In this document: positions 25,312 through 34,525 of the stretch, piece after piece
Position numbering within the stretch: position 1 is the first letter of the stretch
Layout of the letters: each line of letters opens with the position of its first letter
Origin: Peribacillus butanolivorans
GTDB taxonomy: Bacteria; Bacillota; Bacilli; Bacillales; DSM-1321
Assembly (NCBI RefSeq): GCF_001273755.1
Contig: NZ_LGYA01000005.1
Coordinates: 289,779 to 353,778 of the forward strand
Length of the DNA: 64,000 nucleotides
Reading direction: 5' to 3'
The notes under the pieces: generated by a model
Database searches by the model: none
What the model saw: only the letters and a program-made list of their open reading frames with translations
Told to the model about the DNA's origin: nothing
Position numbers and translations under genes: made by a program

Positions 25312-26328
25312 TTATTGTGATTGAACGGCTTCAGTTTGATTAGAGACTTCTTTAGGACCCAGATTTAAGTGGGATTGAAGTAGTAGCTTAGTATTTGCTA
25401 CTGATGTTTCGTTCAATTGATAGTAATAGGTTCCGCTAATTGTGGAATCTTGACCTTCAAGTTTAACAGTTTCGAGATCCAGACCGTTGTCAGATGTTAC
25501 ATATTTTATGAAACCTTTAATTTGTGAGAATTGGAGATTCGTTGTCATATTGTCGCCAACAGCTTCCATAACTCCTGTATACTTCGTTAATGCTCCAACA
25601 GAGGTTGCCTTGGTCATGATGGCTTTCAGAACTTCCTGTTGTCGCTCACCACGTTGGATATCACTGTCCTTTTTACGAGTCCGTGCAAAGGCTAATGCTT
25701 CTTCACCATTAACAGTTTGTAATCCTTCTTCGAGATGAATGGCATTCTTCTTGTCATGCGAATCCATTTCGTTCATTTCATAAGGTACATCAACTTCAAT
25801 TCCATCTAATGAGTCCACCACGTCGATGAAAGCATTAAAGTTCATCCGGACATAATAATCAACAGGGATATCGAATAATTCTTCCACAGTATCCATTGTT
25901 GCTTTTGGTCCACCAGCTGCATGAGCTGAGTTGATTTTCGTCGTTACGCCCTTGGCTGGCACGTACACATAGGAGTCACGTGGAATGCTTAATAGTTTAA
26001 TAGATTTTTGATCTTTGTTGAATGTAGCCAGCATTAAAGCATCCGAGCGTGAATTTCCTTTATAGTTGCGTTCATCGCTGTCATCAATCCCTATGAAAAG
26101 AATTGAGAAATTATCCTTGAGTGGGTCAACCGTTTCACTCCGCTTGGCTGAGGCCTCGACAGGATCGTAAGAATCATTAAATACATTTTGGGCTTTCATA
26201 TATAGAGTTGCAGCATACGTAGAAGCTCCTAGACCAAGTACCAACAGGGGGACTAGAAATAACCAAAGCCTCTTTCGCCTTTTTTTCTTTGTTTTTTTAA
26301 TTTTATAAACACGCCTAGTATTAGACAT
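25312..26328 (-). CDS. tagV: LCP family wall polymer ligase, TagV type
   Basis: This 338-residue protein has a very basic N-terminus (KKTKKKRRKR), one membrane helix (about 22-42) and an extracellular LCP domain. The domain has GIDDSDERNYKGNSRSDAL, SIPRDSYVYVP and ARTRKKDSDIQRGERQQE. It transfers wall teichoic acid or another glycopolymer to peptidoglycan. Position next to yvyE and degS, with tagO nearby, matches B. subtilis tagV (yvhJ). The ATG follows AAAGGAG. Confidence 0.87.
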   Translation of the reverse strand: MSNTRRVYKIKKTKKKRRKRLWLFLVPLLVLGLGASTYAATLYMKAQNVFNDSYDPVEASAKRSETVDPLKDNFSILFIGIDDSDERNYKGNSRSDALMLATFNKDQKSIKLLSIPRDSYVYVPAKGVTTKINSAHAAGGPKATMDTVEELFDIPVDYYVRMNFNAFIDVVDSLDGIEVDVPYEMNEMDSHDKKNAIHLEEGLQTVNGEEALAFARTRKKDSDIQRGERQQEVLKAIMTKATSVGALTKYTGVMEAVGDNMTTNLQFSQIKGFIKYVTSDNGLDLETVKLEGQDSTISGTYYYQLNETSVANTKLLLQSHLNLGPKEVSNQTEAVQSQ

Positions 26329-26499
26329 CTTTTTCTTCTCCTTTTAAATAGCAGACATAAATCGCCATTTTTCGAATCCTTCAGTATATATTTCGTCATA
26401 TATTAATACTAATTTTACAATGATTTAATAATTTCGTAAAATAAATATTTCTTTTCAATTATATTACAGCAAAAAAAAGGAAAAATATGCAGGAGAAAA

Positions 26500-27135
26500 T
26501 TAAACGAGAGCCTGTTCTAAATAAATCATTTCGCCCTCAGTGATACGACCTTGACCGTTTGTCAGCTCTGTCATCCAGTTGGTATATGCCTGTTTTTGGG
26601 CTTCCTCTACATATACCAGAAGATTGACTTGTTCAAGGTATTGAATTTCCTTTATTTGATAAATCGATGATCGTAATTCGTTTTCCAATTTTCCGAGCCA
26701 GGTATAGTCGACATTTGTTGAAATTACGCGCATTAATTTTCTATTAACTACACCCGTGGTATTAATTCCTTCTGAAGTCGCTTTACTATAAGCACGAATC
26801 AGGCCGCCTGCACCAAGTTTGATGCCGCCAAAATATCGTGTAACCACAACAGCCGTATCTTTTAGGTCTTTTTTCTTAAGAACCTCAAGAATAGGGACGC
26901 CTGCCGTACCGCTTGGCTCTCCATCATCAAGGGCTTTTTGAATTTGATTTTGTTCTCCAATCATATAGGCTGAACAATTATGAGTAGCATCTTTATGCTT
27001 TTTCTTAATTTCTTGAATAAAGGCCTGGGCTACTTCTTCTGATTCCACTCGGGCGATGTGGGCAATAAATCGAGATTTCTCAATCACGATTTCATGTTCA
27101 CCACGTCCTTTTACCGTTAAATAATGAGGGAGCAT
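26500..27135 (-). CDS. yvyE: YigZ/YvyE family (IMPACT-like) protein
   Basis: This 211-residue protein has an N-terminal UPF0029/IMPACT domain with the signature DGEPSGTAGVPILE (about residues 72-85), followed by TRYFGGIKLGAGGLIRAY. A DUF1949 domain forms the C-terminus. The family is related to the translation regulator IMPACT; its bacterial function is not settled. It is divergent from degS exactly as in B. subtilis. Confidence 0.92.
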   Translation of the reverse strand: MLPHYLTVKGRGEHEIVIEKSRFIAHIARVESEEVAQAFIQEIKKKHKDATHNCSAYMIGEQNQIQKALDDGEPSGTAGVPILEVLKKKDLKDTAVVVTRYFGGIKLGAGGLIRAYSKATSEGINTTGVVNRKLMRVISTNVDYTWLGKLENELRSSIYQIKEIQYLEQVNLLVYVEEAQKQAYTNWMTELTNGQGRITEGEMIYLEQALV

Positions 27136-27762
27136 TACTATTCCACCTTCGCTCTCGCTATTAGTTGATTCATTATAAGGCTTTGCGCAAAAAGTGGCAA
27201 TGAAGATTATTTTTTATTCCGTATAGTGTAAAGAAACTTTAATATAAGAAAAAGTTGTACGTGTTATAATTAATTCTACTGCCAGCTAATGTTTATTAGA
27301 TGGTCATATATGCTTAAAAGAATATCATTGTAGGAAAAACAATGAGTTTTGTACCATAAACCTGGCTTGTCCATATCGTGTCAGCTCATTTCAAGGATTT
27401 TGCCATTTAATAAATGTATCTGTTTCGTATAATAATCAATGGAGTGGAATATTCCATTTGATTGATAAGGATAATTCGAATTAGGATAATAGAAACAACC
27501 TTTTAATAGGTGGTCTAACGTGATATCCATAAAAGCTAGGAATATGAAATGTATACTAAATATGTATATTTTGTGAAAATCCTACAATGAAATTGACGTA
27601 TTTTTCTTCTTTTTTTGGTACAATATGTTCATGAAGGTTACTTCATTGCAAGTTTCCTGATAATTAACCATTCATGAAAAAGGAAAAAGAGCTTTTTTCC
27701 ATATACATAGTCTATAAGACAACAAATTGTTTAAGTCTGTTGATTTAAGTGGAGGGATCTTA
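27136..27762. other. Long intergenic region yvyE/degS
   Basis: This 627-base AT-rich gap between divergent genes holds no convincing ORF. It contains a 12-bp palindrome TGGAATATTCCA (27445-27456). An extended -10 candidate TGGTACAAT (27616-27624) has TTGACG at 27593-27598, 20 bases away, so the -35 spacing is poor. Promoters for degS and yvyE must lie here. Its length is greater than needed for two promoters. Confidence 0.5.
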
Positions 27763-28905
27763 ATGTCCATAAAAAAGGTTGATGCTAAAGCATTGGACAA
27801 GATCTTAGAAACAATGGTATGCACTGTTAGTGAAAGTAAGGATGAAGTCTTTGATATTGGAGAGCAATGTCGCAAAGACTTTGAGTCATTAACAAAAGAG
27901 CTTGATGATGTGAAAATCAGAGTTGCCATTGTGATAACCGACAGCGATGCACTGGATTCAAAAGCCAGATTTGCTCGAAAAAGGCTTTCCGAAGTCAGTA
28001 TGCACTTCAACCATTTTTCTGAAGAACAGGTTCGCGATGCTTATGAGAGGGCACATAAGCTGCAAGTCGATTTACAAATAAATCGCCAGTTAGAGAAAGA
28101 GCTTCGTAATCGACGGGATGAACTTGAGCTTAGATTAAGGGGATTACAGCAGACGATTGATAAAGCTGTACATCTCGTCTCGCAAATCTCTGTTGTACAA
28201 AACTATTTGACACAGGACTTGAAATTTGTGGGAGAAGCTCTACAAGAAGCGAAACGTAAGCAGGACTTCGGCTTGAAAATAATAGAAGCTCAGGAGCAGG
28301 AACGTAAAAAACTCTCACGGGAAATCCATGATGGCCCCGCGCAAATGCTTGCTAATGTCATGATGCGTTCGGATTTGATAGAACGTGTACAACGAGAGAG
28401 AGGTCCTGATGAAGCTCTTGTGGAAATCCGTAGCTTAAAAGTCATGGTACGGAATGCGTTATATGAAGTGCGTAGAATCATCTATGATCTGCGCCCTATG
28501 GCCCTTGACGATCTAGGCCTTGTTCCTACCCTCAGAAAGTATCTACAAACGACCGAAGACTATAATACTGGTGTGCATTTGAATTTCGTTAACCTCGGCC
28601 AGGTCAAAAGGCTTCCCTCTGATATGGAGGTTGCTTTATTTAGGCTGGTCCAAGAGGCTGTACAGAATTCACTGAAACATGCAGAGCCAAAGCAAGTTCA
28701 AGTTAAACTTTCCATTTCTAAAGAGATGGTTACGGTTGTCGTCAAAGATGATGGAAAAGGGTTTGATTCTTCCATTCAAAAAGAGGGTTCTTTTGGCTTA
28801 GTAGGCATGAGGGAAAGAGTCGAACTGCTTGAAGGTGAAATGACGATTGATTCACAACCAGGGTCAGGCACTTTGGTGTTTATACAAATTCCCTATCATT
28901 TATAA
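27763..28905 (+). CDS. degS: Two-component sensor histidine kinase DegS
   Basis: This 380-residue cytoplasmic kinase has an N-terminal coiled-coil sensor domain (about 1-160), the HisKA_3 motif SREIHDGPAQMLAN (phospho-acceptor His near residue 187) and a HATPase_c domain. The N box is QEAVQNSLKHAE and the G boxes are DDGKGFD and GSFGLVGMRERVE. There are no membrane segments, as in DegS. It phosphorylates DegU to control exoenzymes, motility and biofilm. The ATG at 27763 follows GTGGAGGG; an in-frame ATG at 27727 has no ribosome site. Confidence 0.95.
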   Translation: MSIKKVDAKALDKILETMVCTVSESKDEVFDIGEQCRKDFESLTKELDDVKIRVAIVITDSDALDSKARFARKRLSEVSMHFNHFSEEQVRDAYERAHKLQVDLQINRQLEKELRNRRDELELRLRGLQQTIDKAVHLVSQISVVQNYLTQDLKFVGEALQEAKRKQDFGLKIIEAQEQERKKLSREIHDGPAQMLANVMMRSDLIERVQRERGPDEALVEIRSLKVMVRNALYEVRRIIYDLRPMALDDLGLVPTLRKYLQTTEDYNTGVHLNFVNLGQVKRLPSDMEVALFRLVQEAVQNSLKHAEPKQVQVKLSISKEMVTVVVKDDGKGFDSSIQKEGSFGLVGMRERVELLEGEMTIDSQPGSGTLVFIQIPYHL

Positions 28906-28951
28906 ATTTTAGAGAATAGGCATTTAAATAGAAATTAGGAGGAAGAAGCCG

Positions 28952-29635
28952 TTGAAGACTAGTATCATCATTATAGATGACCATCAGCTTTTCCGTGAAG
29001 GTGTTAAGCGTATATTAGATTTTGAATCATCCTTTGATGTTGTTGCCGAAGGCGATGACGGAAGCGAGGCTATGGATCTTGTTGAAACACACAAACCAGA
29101 TGTTGTTATCATGGATATCAACATGCCGAATATGAACGGTGTCGAAGCGACTAAAATGCTTGTAAACCGTTACCCTGAAACGAAAGTCATCATTTTATCG
29201 ATTCATGATGATGAAAACTATGTACAGCATGCATTGAAAACAGGAGCACAAGGTTACCTGTTGAAAGAAATGGACGCAGATGCGCTAATTGATGCTGTTC
29301 GTGTAGTCGCAGAAGGTGGCTCATACCTTCATCCAAAGGTGACACATAATTTAGTCAAAGAATATCGCCGTTTAGCTGCTGAAGAGGGTGCTGATCGTGA
29401 TTCAGTACATGCTGTAGAGATCAGAAGACCGCTTCACCTATTGACTCGACGCGAGTGTGAAGTTCTTCAACTTTTAGCAGACGGAAAAAGCAACCGTGCC
29501 ATCGGCGAAACTTTATATATCAGTGAAAAAACAGTAAAAAACCATGTGAGTAACATTCTTCAAAAAATGAATGTAAACGACCGTACCCAAGCTGTTGTTT
29601 TAGCTATTAAAAACGGCTGGGTAGAAGTGAAATAA
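28952..29635 (+). CDS. degU: Response regulator DegU
   Basis: This 227-residue NarL/FixJ-type regulator has a receiver domain (1-120; Asp9, Asp10, phospho-acceptor Asp55 in [10 protein letters not shown], Thr/Ser and Lys in LKEMDAD). The LuxR-type HTH is at about 160-225 ([36 protein letters not shown]). The start is TTG, 9 bases after AGGAGG. It lies 46 bases downstream of degS, in one operon, and is followed by a strong terminator. Known targets in relatives include flagellar, protease and matrix genes. Confidence 0.95.
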   Translation: MKTSIIIIDDHQLFREGVKRILDFESSFDVVAEGDDGSEAMDLVETHKPDVVIMDINMPNMNGVEATKMLVNRYPETKVIILSIHDDENYVQHALKTGAQGYLLKEMDADALIDAVRVVAEGGSYLHPKVTHNLVKEYRRLAAEEGADRDSVHAVEIRRPLHLLTRRECEVLQLLADGKSNRAIGETLYISEKTVKNHVSNILQKMNVNDRTQAVVLAIKNGWVEVK

Positions 29636-29650
29636 TTTTAACTTATGATA

Positions 29651-29702
29651 AGTCCGGCTCTTCAGTTTTCGCAATGCGTACTGAAGAGCCGGACTTTTTT
29701 TG
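29651..29702 (+). terminator. Terminator after degU
   Basis: A perfect 16-bp stem (AGTCCGGCTCTTCAGT / ACTGAAGAGCCGGACT) is followed by seven T. Confidence 0.95.
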
Positions 29703-29855
29703 TCAAATGCCGAACTCGGCATAAATCTATTCACCTACTTAATTTTTACATATTTATGGTAAAAAAAAGAGAAGCTACTTAATGCAAGTTAAGGCATTTT
29801 CAGATAGAATGGTGTATAAGATATTTAGAGTAATTTTATAAGGATGGTACTCACT

Positions 29856-30698
29856 ATGAAAACCGCAGTCGTAACAGATAGCACTGCATATATACCTAAG
29901 GATATGCGTGATCGTTTACATATACATATGATGCCGCTTAATGTCATTTTTTCCAACGAAGCCTACCGGGAAGAAATCGATATTGCTGCAGATGAGTTTT
30001 ATGAAGAAGTAAAAAGGCAAGCGAAGCTACCGACCACGTCACAACCACCAATCGGTCAGTTTGTTGAGAAGTTTGAAGAGCTGCAAAAAGAATATGATGA
30101 TGTTATTTCAATTCATTTATCGAGTGGTATCAGTGGTACGTATCAAGGTGCGGTTTCAGCAGGTGAAATGGTAGAGGGAGTTCAGGTCCACGCCTTTGAT
30201 TCTGAAATCAGCTGTAGAGTCCAGGGATTTTATGTTCTCGAAGCGGCTCAGATGGCACTTGACGGCAAGGACGCAGAAGAGATTATGGCCAGGCTCGAAG
30301 AAATGAAACTTTCCGTCCGGGCATATTTCATGGCAGATGACTTATCCCATCTGCAGCGTGGGGGGCGGCTAAGCAGTGCCCAGGCCTTGATAGGGAGTTT
30401 GCTACAAGTAAAGCCTGTTCTCCATTTTGTTGACAAAGTCATTGTCCCGTTCGAAAAAATCCGTACTAGAAAAAAGGCGATGAAACGGATTGCTGATTTA
30501 CTTGGAGAAGACGCGGCAAACGGTGAAAACTATAAAGCGGTCATTATTCATGCTAAGCGTGAAGCTGAAGCTAAAGACTGGAAAACGGAACTTGAAGCGC
30601 GTTTCCCAAATGTCGAGTTTGACATCAGCTACTTCGGTCCTGTGATCGGAACGCATCTGGGCGAAGGCTCGATGGGGATGGGCTGGTATAAAGTATAA
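29856..30698 (+). CDS. DegV family fatty-acid-binding protein
   Basis: This 280-residue protein has the DegV fold. VTDSTAYIPKD lies at the start, TTSQPPIGQF (conserved TSQPS-like site) near residue 60, HLSSGISGTYQGA near 90, and FFMADDLSHLQRGGRLS-type and IGTHLGEGSMG segments later. Family members bind fatty acids for the FakA/FakB phosphorylation system. It occupies the yviA position between degU and comFA. The ATG at 29856 is preferred over 29844, where AAGG touches the start codon. Confidence 0.9.
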   Translation: MKTAVVTDSTAYIPKDMRDRLHIHMMPLNVIFSNEAYREEIDIAADEFYEEVKRQAKLPTTSQPPIGQFVEKFEELQKEYDDVISIHLSSGISGTYQGAVSAGEMVEGVQVHAFDSEISCRVQGFYVLEAAQMALDGKDAEEIMARLEEMKLSVRAYFMADDLSHLQRGGRLSSAQALIGSLLQVKPVLHFVDKVIVPFEKIRTRKKAMKRIADLLGEDAANGENYKAVIIHAKREAEAKDWKTELEARFPNVEFDISYFGPVIGTHLGEGSMGMGWYKV

Positions 30699-30705
30699 AC
30701 AGAGG

Positions 30706-30741
30706 AACGTCTTTCCTTGAAAAGGAGGAGGCGTTTTTTTA
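30706..30741 (+). terminator. Terminator after degV-family gene
   Basis: An imperfect stem (AACGTCTTTCCTT / AAGGAGGAGGCGTT with G-U pairs) is followed by TTTTTTT. Confidence 0.7.
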
Positions 30742-30822
30742 TGGATGTAAGAGGGATTCTAATGTGAAAAGCGAATTCTATTTACGAGTGTAAAATTCTA
30801 TTCTAAGAAAGAAGGTTATAGT

Positions 30823-32223
30823 TTGGAAACTACGATTAGTTCTCCCCCTTTTTCCCCAGAACTTCAGAATCACCTCACAGGAAGGTTGTTATTGGCCTCC
30901 GAAATTCCTTTTTCCCCGGCAATCATTTCCGACCAAATAAAGCACGGCTATGTCTCTGTGACTTCCGGCGTGAAATGCGTGAATGGTCAGTACAATTGTG
31001 TACGATGCGGTAACCAAAATTCTGCTTTGTTTTATACGTTTCCGTGTAAGATTTGCAATCAAGATTGTACTTACTGCCGGGCCTGTATCATGATGGGGCG
31101 GGTCAGTGAATGTGCAAAATTATACGGATGGATCGGTCCTGATTTGAAGTTTGCGGTTCCTGACAAAGTAATGAGCTGGGATGGAACTCTAACTTCAGGT
31201 CAGCAAACGGCCTCGGACTGTGTCGTTGAGGCTGTAAAAAGAAAAGGTGAATTACTGGTTTGGGCCGTATGCGGAGCTGGTAAAACGGAAGTCCTATTTG
31301 CTGGCATTGAGGCGGGCTTGCTTGCCGGAAAACGAATCTGTATGGCAACACCTCGGACCGATGTCGTTCTCGAACTGTCACCCCGGTTAAAAAGAGCCTT
31401 TCCAGCCATTGAGGTATCCTCTCTGTATGGAGGCAGCGAAGAGCGAAGCAAAGCTTCGCCGCTAACCGTTTCCACCACACATCAGCTTTTTCGTTTTTCT
31501 GAAGCCTTCGATGTAGTCATCATTGATGAAGTCGATGCGTTTCCCTACTCTATTGATGATTCTCTACATTATGCGGTTAATAAATCCAAAAAGCCCTCTG
31601 CTACAACTATCTACTTAACTGCCACTCCTTCTAAACAGATGCAACGATCTTACCGTAGCGGGAAACTGCAAGCCGTGACAATCCCTGCCCGTTACCATCA
31701 TAAGCCGATCCCTGTTCCTGAAATGAAATGGAGCGGCAATTGGCAAAAACAATATCTCCAAAAAAAGATTCCTCCTGTGATTGCCAGTTGGGTAAGCGAA
31801 CGTCTTCAGCAGAAGATTCCTCTATTATTATTTTTTCCGAGCATTCAAGTGATGGAACAGGTAATTCCGTTGTTTCAAACACTATCCCCTAAATTGGAGA
31901 CCGTTCACTCACAGCACCCTGAACGAAAAGAAAGAGTACAGGCATTACGGAATGGCGAGGTCCCTGGATTATTGACCACGACGATTTTAGAACGCGGGGT
32001 GACAATTGAACGACTAGATGTAGCCGTGATTGGTGCTGAACATGAGGTCTTTTCTGAGAGTGCTCTCGTTCAGATTGCTGGCCGCGTCGGCAGAAGCTTT
32101 ACGTATCCTACGGGAACTATCACTTTTTTTCATTACGGAAAAAGCAAAGCTATGGTCGAGGCGATCTACCATATACAAATGATGAATAAAGAGGCCTGGA
32201 AAAGAGGTCTGCTGGATGGCTAG
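30823..32223 (+). CDS. comFA: Late competence DNA-uptake helicase ComFA
   Basis: This 466-residue DEAD-like translocase has an N-terminal four-cysteine zinc module (CVRCGN, CKICNQDC, CRAC, about residues 60-100). Helicase motifs follow: GAGKTEV (Walker A), VIIDEVDAF (Walker B, DEVD in place of DEAD), LTATPSK (motif III) and QIAGRVGRS (motif VI). It pulls single-stranded DNA into the cell during transformation. The start is TTG behind GAAGG. It overlaps comFC by 8 bases. A tandem AAAA-N5-TTCT pair upstream resembles, imperfectly, ComK AT-boxes. Confidence 0.92.
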   Translation: METTISSPPFSPELQNHLTGRLLLASEIPFSPAIISDQIKHGYVSVTSGVKCVNGQYNCVRCGNQNSALFYTFPCKICNQDCTYCRACIMMGRVSECAKLYGWIGPDLKFAVPDKVMSWDGTLTSGQQTASDCVVEAVKRKGELLVWAVCGAGKTEVLFAGIEAGLLAGKRICMATPRTDVVLELSPRLKRAFPAIEVSSLYGGSEERSKASPLTVSTTHQLFRFSEAFDVVIIDEVDAFPYSIDDSLHYAVNKSKKPSATTIYLTATPSKQMQRSYRSGKLQAVTIPARYHHKPIPVPEMKWSGNWQKQYLQKKIPPVIASWVSERLQQKIPLLLFFPSIQVMEQVIPLFQTLSPKLETVHSQHPERKERVQALRNGEVPGLLTTTILERGVTIERLDVAVIGAEHEVFSESALVQIAGRVGRSFTYPTGTITFFHYGKSKAMVEAIYHIQMMNKEAWKRGLLDG

Positions 32224-32908
32224 ATGCTTATTTTGTGTAGAAGAAATGAAAGTAGTATTGACGTGGAGAAGTCTATTACTAAAGAAAGAGGCAATGACAA
32301 TCTGTGAAAGATGTGAAGGGAAACTTAAAAAGTTAGCAGGTGAGACATGCTCGATTTGCTCTCGAGAGCTTGATAAGAATTACCGCATCGAGGATCTTTG
32401 TTTGGATTGTGTGAGATGGGAAAAAGATAAGAAATGGAGCGGGTATTTGTCCATAAACATATCGCTTTTTCATTATAATGAATTCCTGAAAGACATGATT
32501 GCGAAATATAAGTACCGAGGAGATTATGCACTGGCTGAGGCCTTCGTTCCCTTTTTAAAAGACAAACTAAAAGACATGAATTTTGACTTGGTAACGTTCA
32601 TTCCTCTTAGTAATGAACGTCTGATGGAGAGGGGTTTCAATCAGGCACAGGCTTTGACAGATCTGCTAGGCCTTAACACGGTTGAGCTATTAACGCGCCT
32701 TCATACGGAAAAACAATCGAAAAAGTCACGGGAGGAGCGGATATCATTGCCACAAGTTTTTCAGGTCACCAAACCGGATTTATTAAAGCAAAAATCAATC
32801 TTAATCGTGGATGACATTTACACAACAGGCTCAACACTCCGGCATGCGGCTAAGGCTTTGAAAACTGCTGGTGCCACAGAAGTTTCATCAATCACTCTGG
32901 CTAGGTAA
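32216..32908 (+). CDS. comFC: Competence protein ComFC (amidophosphoribosyltransferase-like)
   Basis: This 230-residue protein has an N-terminal double zinc ribbon (CLFC, CERC, CSIC, CLDC within about 65 residues). A phosphoribosyltransferase-fold domain follows with PRPP-loop motif ILIVDDIYTTGST near residue 195 and FNQAQALTDLL. It supports DNA uptake with ComFA. It starts at an ATG 8 bases inside comFA. comFB, which lies between these genes in B. subtilis, is absent here. Confidence 0.92.
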   Translation: MARCLFCVEEMKVVLTWRSLLLKKEAMTICERCEGKLKKLAGETCSICSRELDKNYRIEDLCLDCVRWEKDKKWSGYLSINISLFHYNEFLKDMIAKYKYRGDYALAEAFVPFLKDKLKDMNFDLVTFIPLSNERLMERGFNQAQALTDLLGLNTVELLTRLHTEKQSKKSREERISLPQVFQVTKPDLLKQKSILIVDDIYTTGSTLRHAAKALKTAGATEVSSITLAR

Positions 32909-32933
32909 AACCGAATATTTTTTATAAACCTTC

Positions 32934-32960
32934 TAAAGTATCGGTGTTAATATTCGATAT
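32934..32960 (+). promoter_or_regulatory. SigmaD promoter of yvyF-flgM operon
   Basis: TAAA (32934) and TTCGATAT (32953-32960) are separated by exactly 15 bases, matching the SigmaD consensus TAAA-N15-GCCGATAT at 10 of 12 positions. Start of transcription would fall about 40 bases before yvyF. Confidence 0.75.
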
Positions 32961-33008
32961 ATACAGTACTGAAGAACAATCATTGTGATAGTAAAGGAGG
33001 GGTCCTCA

Positions 33009-33428
33009 ATGGATTTGTTCAACTGTCAAAACTGTAATTCGTTATTTGTTAAAACAAAATTTCGTAATGTTTGCGATGCTTGCTATAAAGAAGAAGAAGC
33101 TAAATTTGATGAAGTGTATGCCTACATTCGCAAGAAAAGTAATCGAACGGCGTTAATGATGCAAGTGGTTGAGGCCACAGGTGTGGAAGAAGATTTGATT
33201 ATTAAATTTGTAAAAACAGGAAAACTGAGAATTTCCCAATTTCCTAACCTAGGCATTCCTTGTGAAAAATGCGGGACCAACATTCAAAGTGGGAGATTAT
33301 GTAGCAAATGCAGCGATTCCCTTCGCTCTGAATTGCAGACTTTTGAAGATGAAGAAAAGTGCCTAACTAAAATACAAGAACGAAATAAAAAAAATACGTA
33401 TTATATTAAAGATAATCACGAAGGATAA
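33009..33428 (+). CDS. yvyF: Flagellar operon zinc-ribbon protein YvyF
   Basis: This 139-residue protein has two zinc-ribbon halves (CQNCNSLF...CDACY, and CEKCG...CSKCS). Between them lies a helical segment YAYIRKKSNRT..VVEATGVEEDLIIKFVKTGKLRI that reads like a small winged-helix or MerR-like HTH. It is the TIGR03826-type protein always found before flgM in Bacillus. Exact function is not known. The ATG at 33009 has AAAGGAGGGG upstream, which excludes an in-frame ATG at 32985. Confidence 0.9.
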   Translation: MDLFNCQNCNSLFVKTKFRNVCDACYKEEEAKFDEVYAYIRKKSNRTALMMQVVEATGVEEDLIIKFVKTGKLRISQFPNLGIPCEKCGTNIQSGRLCSKCSDSLRSELQTFEDEEKCLTKIQERNKKNTYYIKDNHEG

Positions 33429-33667
33429 TCCTTGGCTTCCTGATTGGTATTTTGTTAGAATATTCGGTATTGAGAACAAAATTCGACAATGGTTGTCGAA
33501 GGAAAGATTACAGGAAACCATAAAAAAAAATAAGTCCTTGTCGATAATAATGATAGGGAGAATAATCACAGCCAAGAGTCATTCTCATGGTCTGTTAAAG
33601 GAATCGAAATATGAGGTCATATACAAGATTAGATAAAGAAAATCGGCCGAAGGGGAGGATCTGGAAT

Positions 33668-33931
33668 ATGAAAATCAATAACGTCGGTATGACAGGGATT
33701 AACCCGTATAATCTTCAAGCCAATAAAGCGGGAAATGTTAAAGAATCTAAGGGCAATGCCTCAGATAAAGTTGAAATTTCTTCAGCGGCAAAAGAAATGC
33801 AGCAATTATCTCCAATTCCTGCTGCAAGACAAGCAAAAGTGGACGAACTGAAAATCCAAGTGGAAAATGGAAATTATAAATTGAATTCACAGGCGACAGC
33901 AAAAGGCCTTATTGATTTTTATCGAAAATAA
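33668..33931 (+). CDS. flgM: Anti-SigmaD factor FlgM
   Basis: This 87-residue protein is the usual FlgM size. It starts with MKINNVG and has the conserved C-terminal SigmaD-binding helices (DKVEISSAAKEMQQL, ARQAKVDELKIQVENGNYKLN). It holds SigmaD inactive until the hook is complete. The ATG at 33668 follows GGGGAGGA; the longer frame from 33611 has no ribosome site. Confidence 0.92.
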   Translation: MKINNVGMTGINPYNLQANKAGNVKESKGNASDKVEISSAAKEMQQLSPIPAARQAKVDELKIQVENGNYKLNSQATAKGLIDFYRK

Positions 33932-34006
33932 ATTATTAATAAACGTTTGATTATGTGAACGGAAATATATTTCACCCATCATCCATGAGCAGAGGAGGGA
34001 GCAAGA

Positions 34007-34495
34007 ATGTCTGCACGAAACATCATCGAATCGCTTGAAAAATTGATCAAGCTTCATAGAAGCTTCAATCAATTAGCCTTAAGAAAAACAACCATTTTAA
34101 AAGCTAGCGACACTGAGGCAATTACCGCTCTGCTGATCGAAGAACAAAAGCATATTAAAGCAATCAGTCAAACGGATAAAGAAAGAGAAGCAGCAGTCGA
34201 GGGATTTTTTACAGCAAAAGGAGCAGTGAGACAGACTGCTTCCATCGACACCGTAATGGAATTAACAGAACCAATTGAAACGGCTGCACTAAAACGACTA
34301 AAAAAAGAGCTAATCGATGAAGTAGCTAAGCTGAAAGAGCGGAACATTTTAAATCAGCAATTAATCTACCAGTCACTTCAATTCATTAATGTCTCTTTAG
34401 ATATGCTGAGACCGCAAAGCCAGGATATGAACTACGGGAAGTCCGTTAAAAAGCCAACAAAAAGCGGTATAGGCATATTTGATTCGAAAGCATAA
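34007..34495 (+). CDS. flgN: Flagellar chaperone FlgN
   Basis: This 162-residue all-helical protein of the FlgN family (LEKLIKLHRSFNQLALRKT start, KERNILNQQLIYQSLQFINVSLDML near the end) is the export chaperone for the hook-junction proteins FlgK and FlgL encoded directly downstream. AGAGGAGGG precedes the ATG. Confidence 0.9.
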   Translation: MSARNIIESLEKLIKLHRSFNQLALRKTTILKASDTEAITALLIEEQKHIKAISQTDKEREAAVEGFFTAKGAVRQTASIDTVMELTEPIETAALKRLKKELIDEVAKLKERNILNQQLIYQSLQFINVSLDMLRPQSQDMNYGKSVKKPTKSGIGIFDSKA

Positions 34496-34525
34496 GAAAC
34501 AGAAAAGAGATGGAGGTTTGAGCAA

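Noticed and set aside
33596..33622. Possible SigmaD promoter before flgM
   Set aside because: TAAA with 15-base spacing exists, but the -10 (GGTCATAT) matches only half of GCCGATAT; the strong site before yvyF explains expression.
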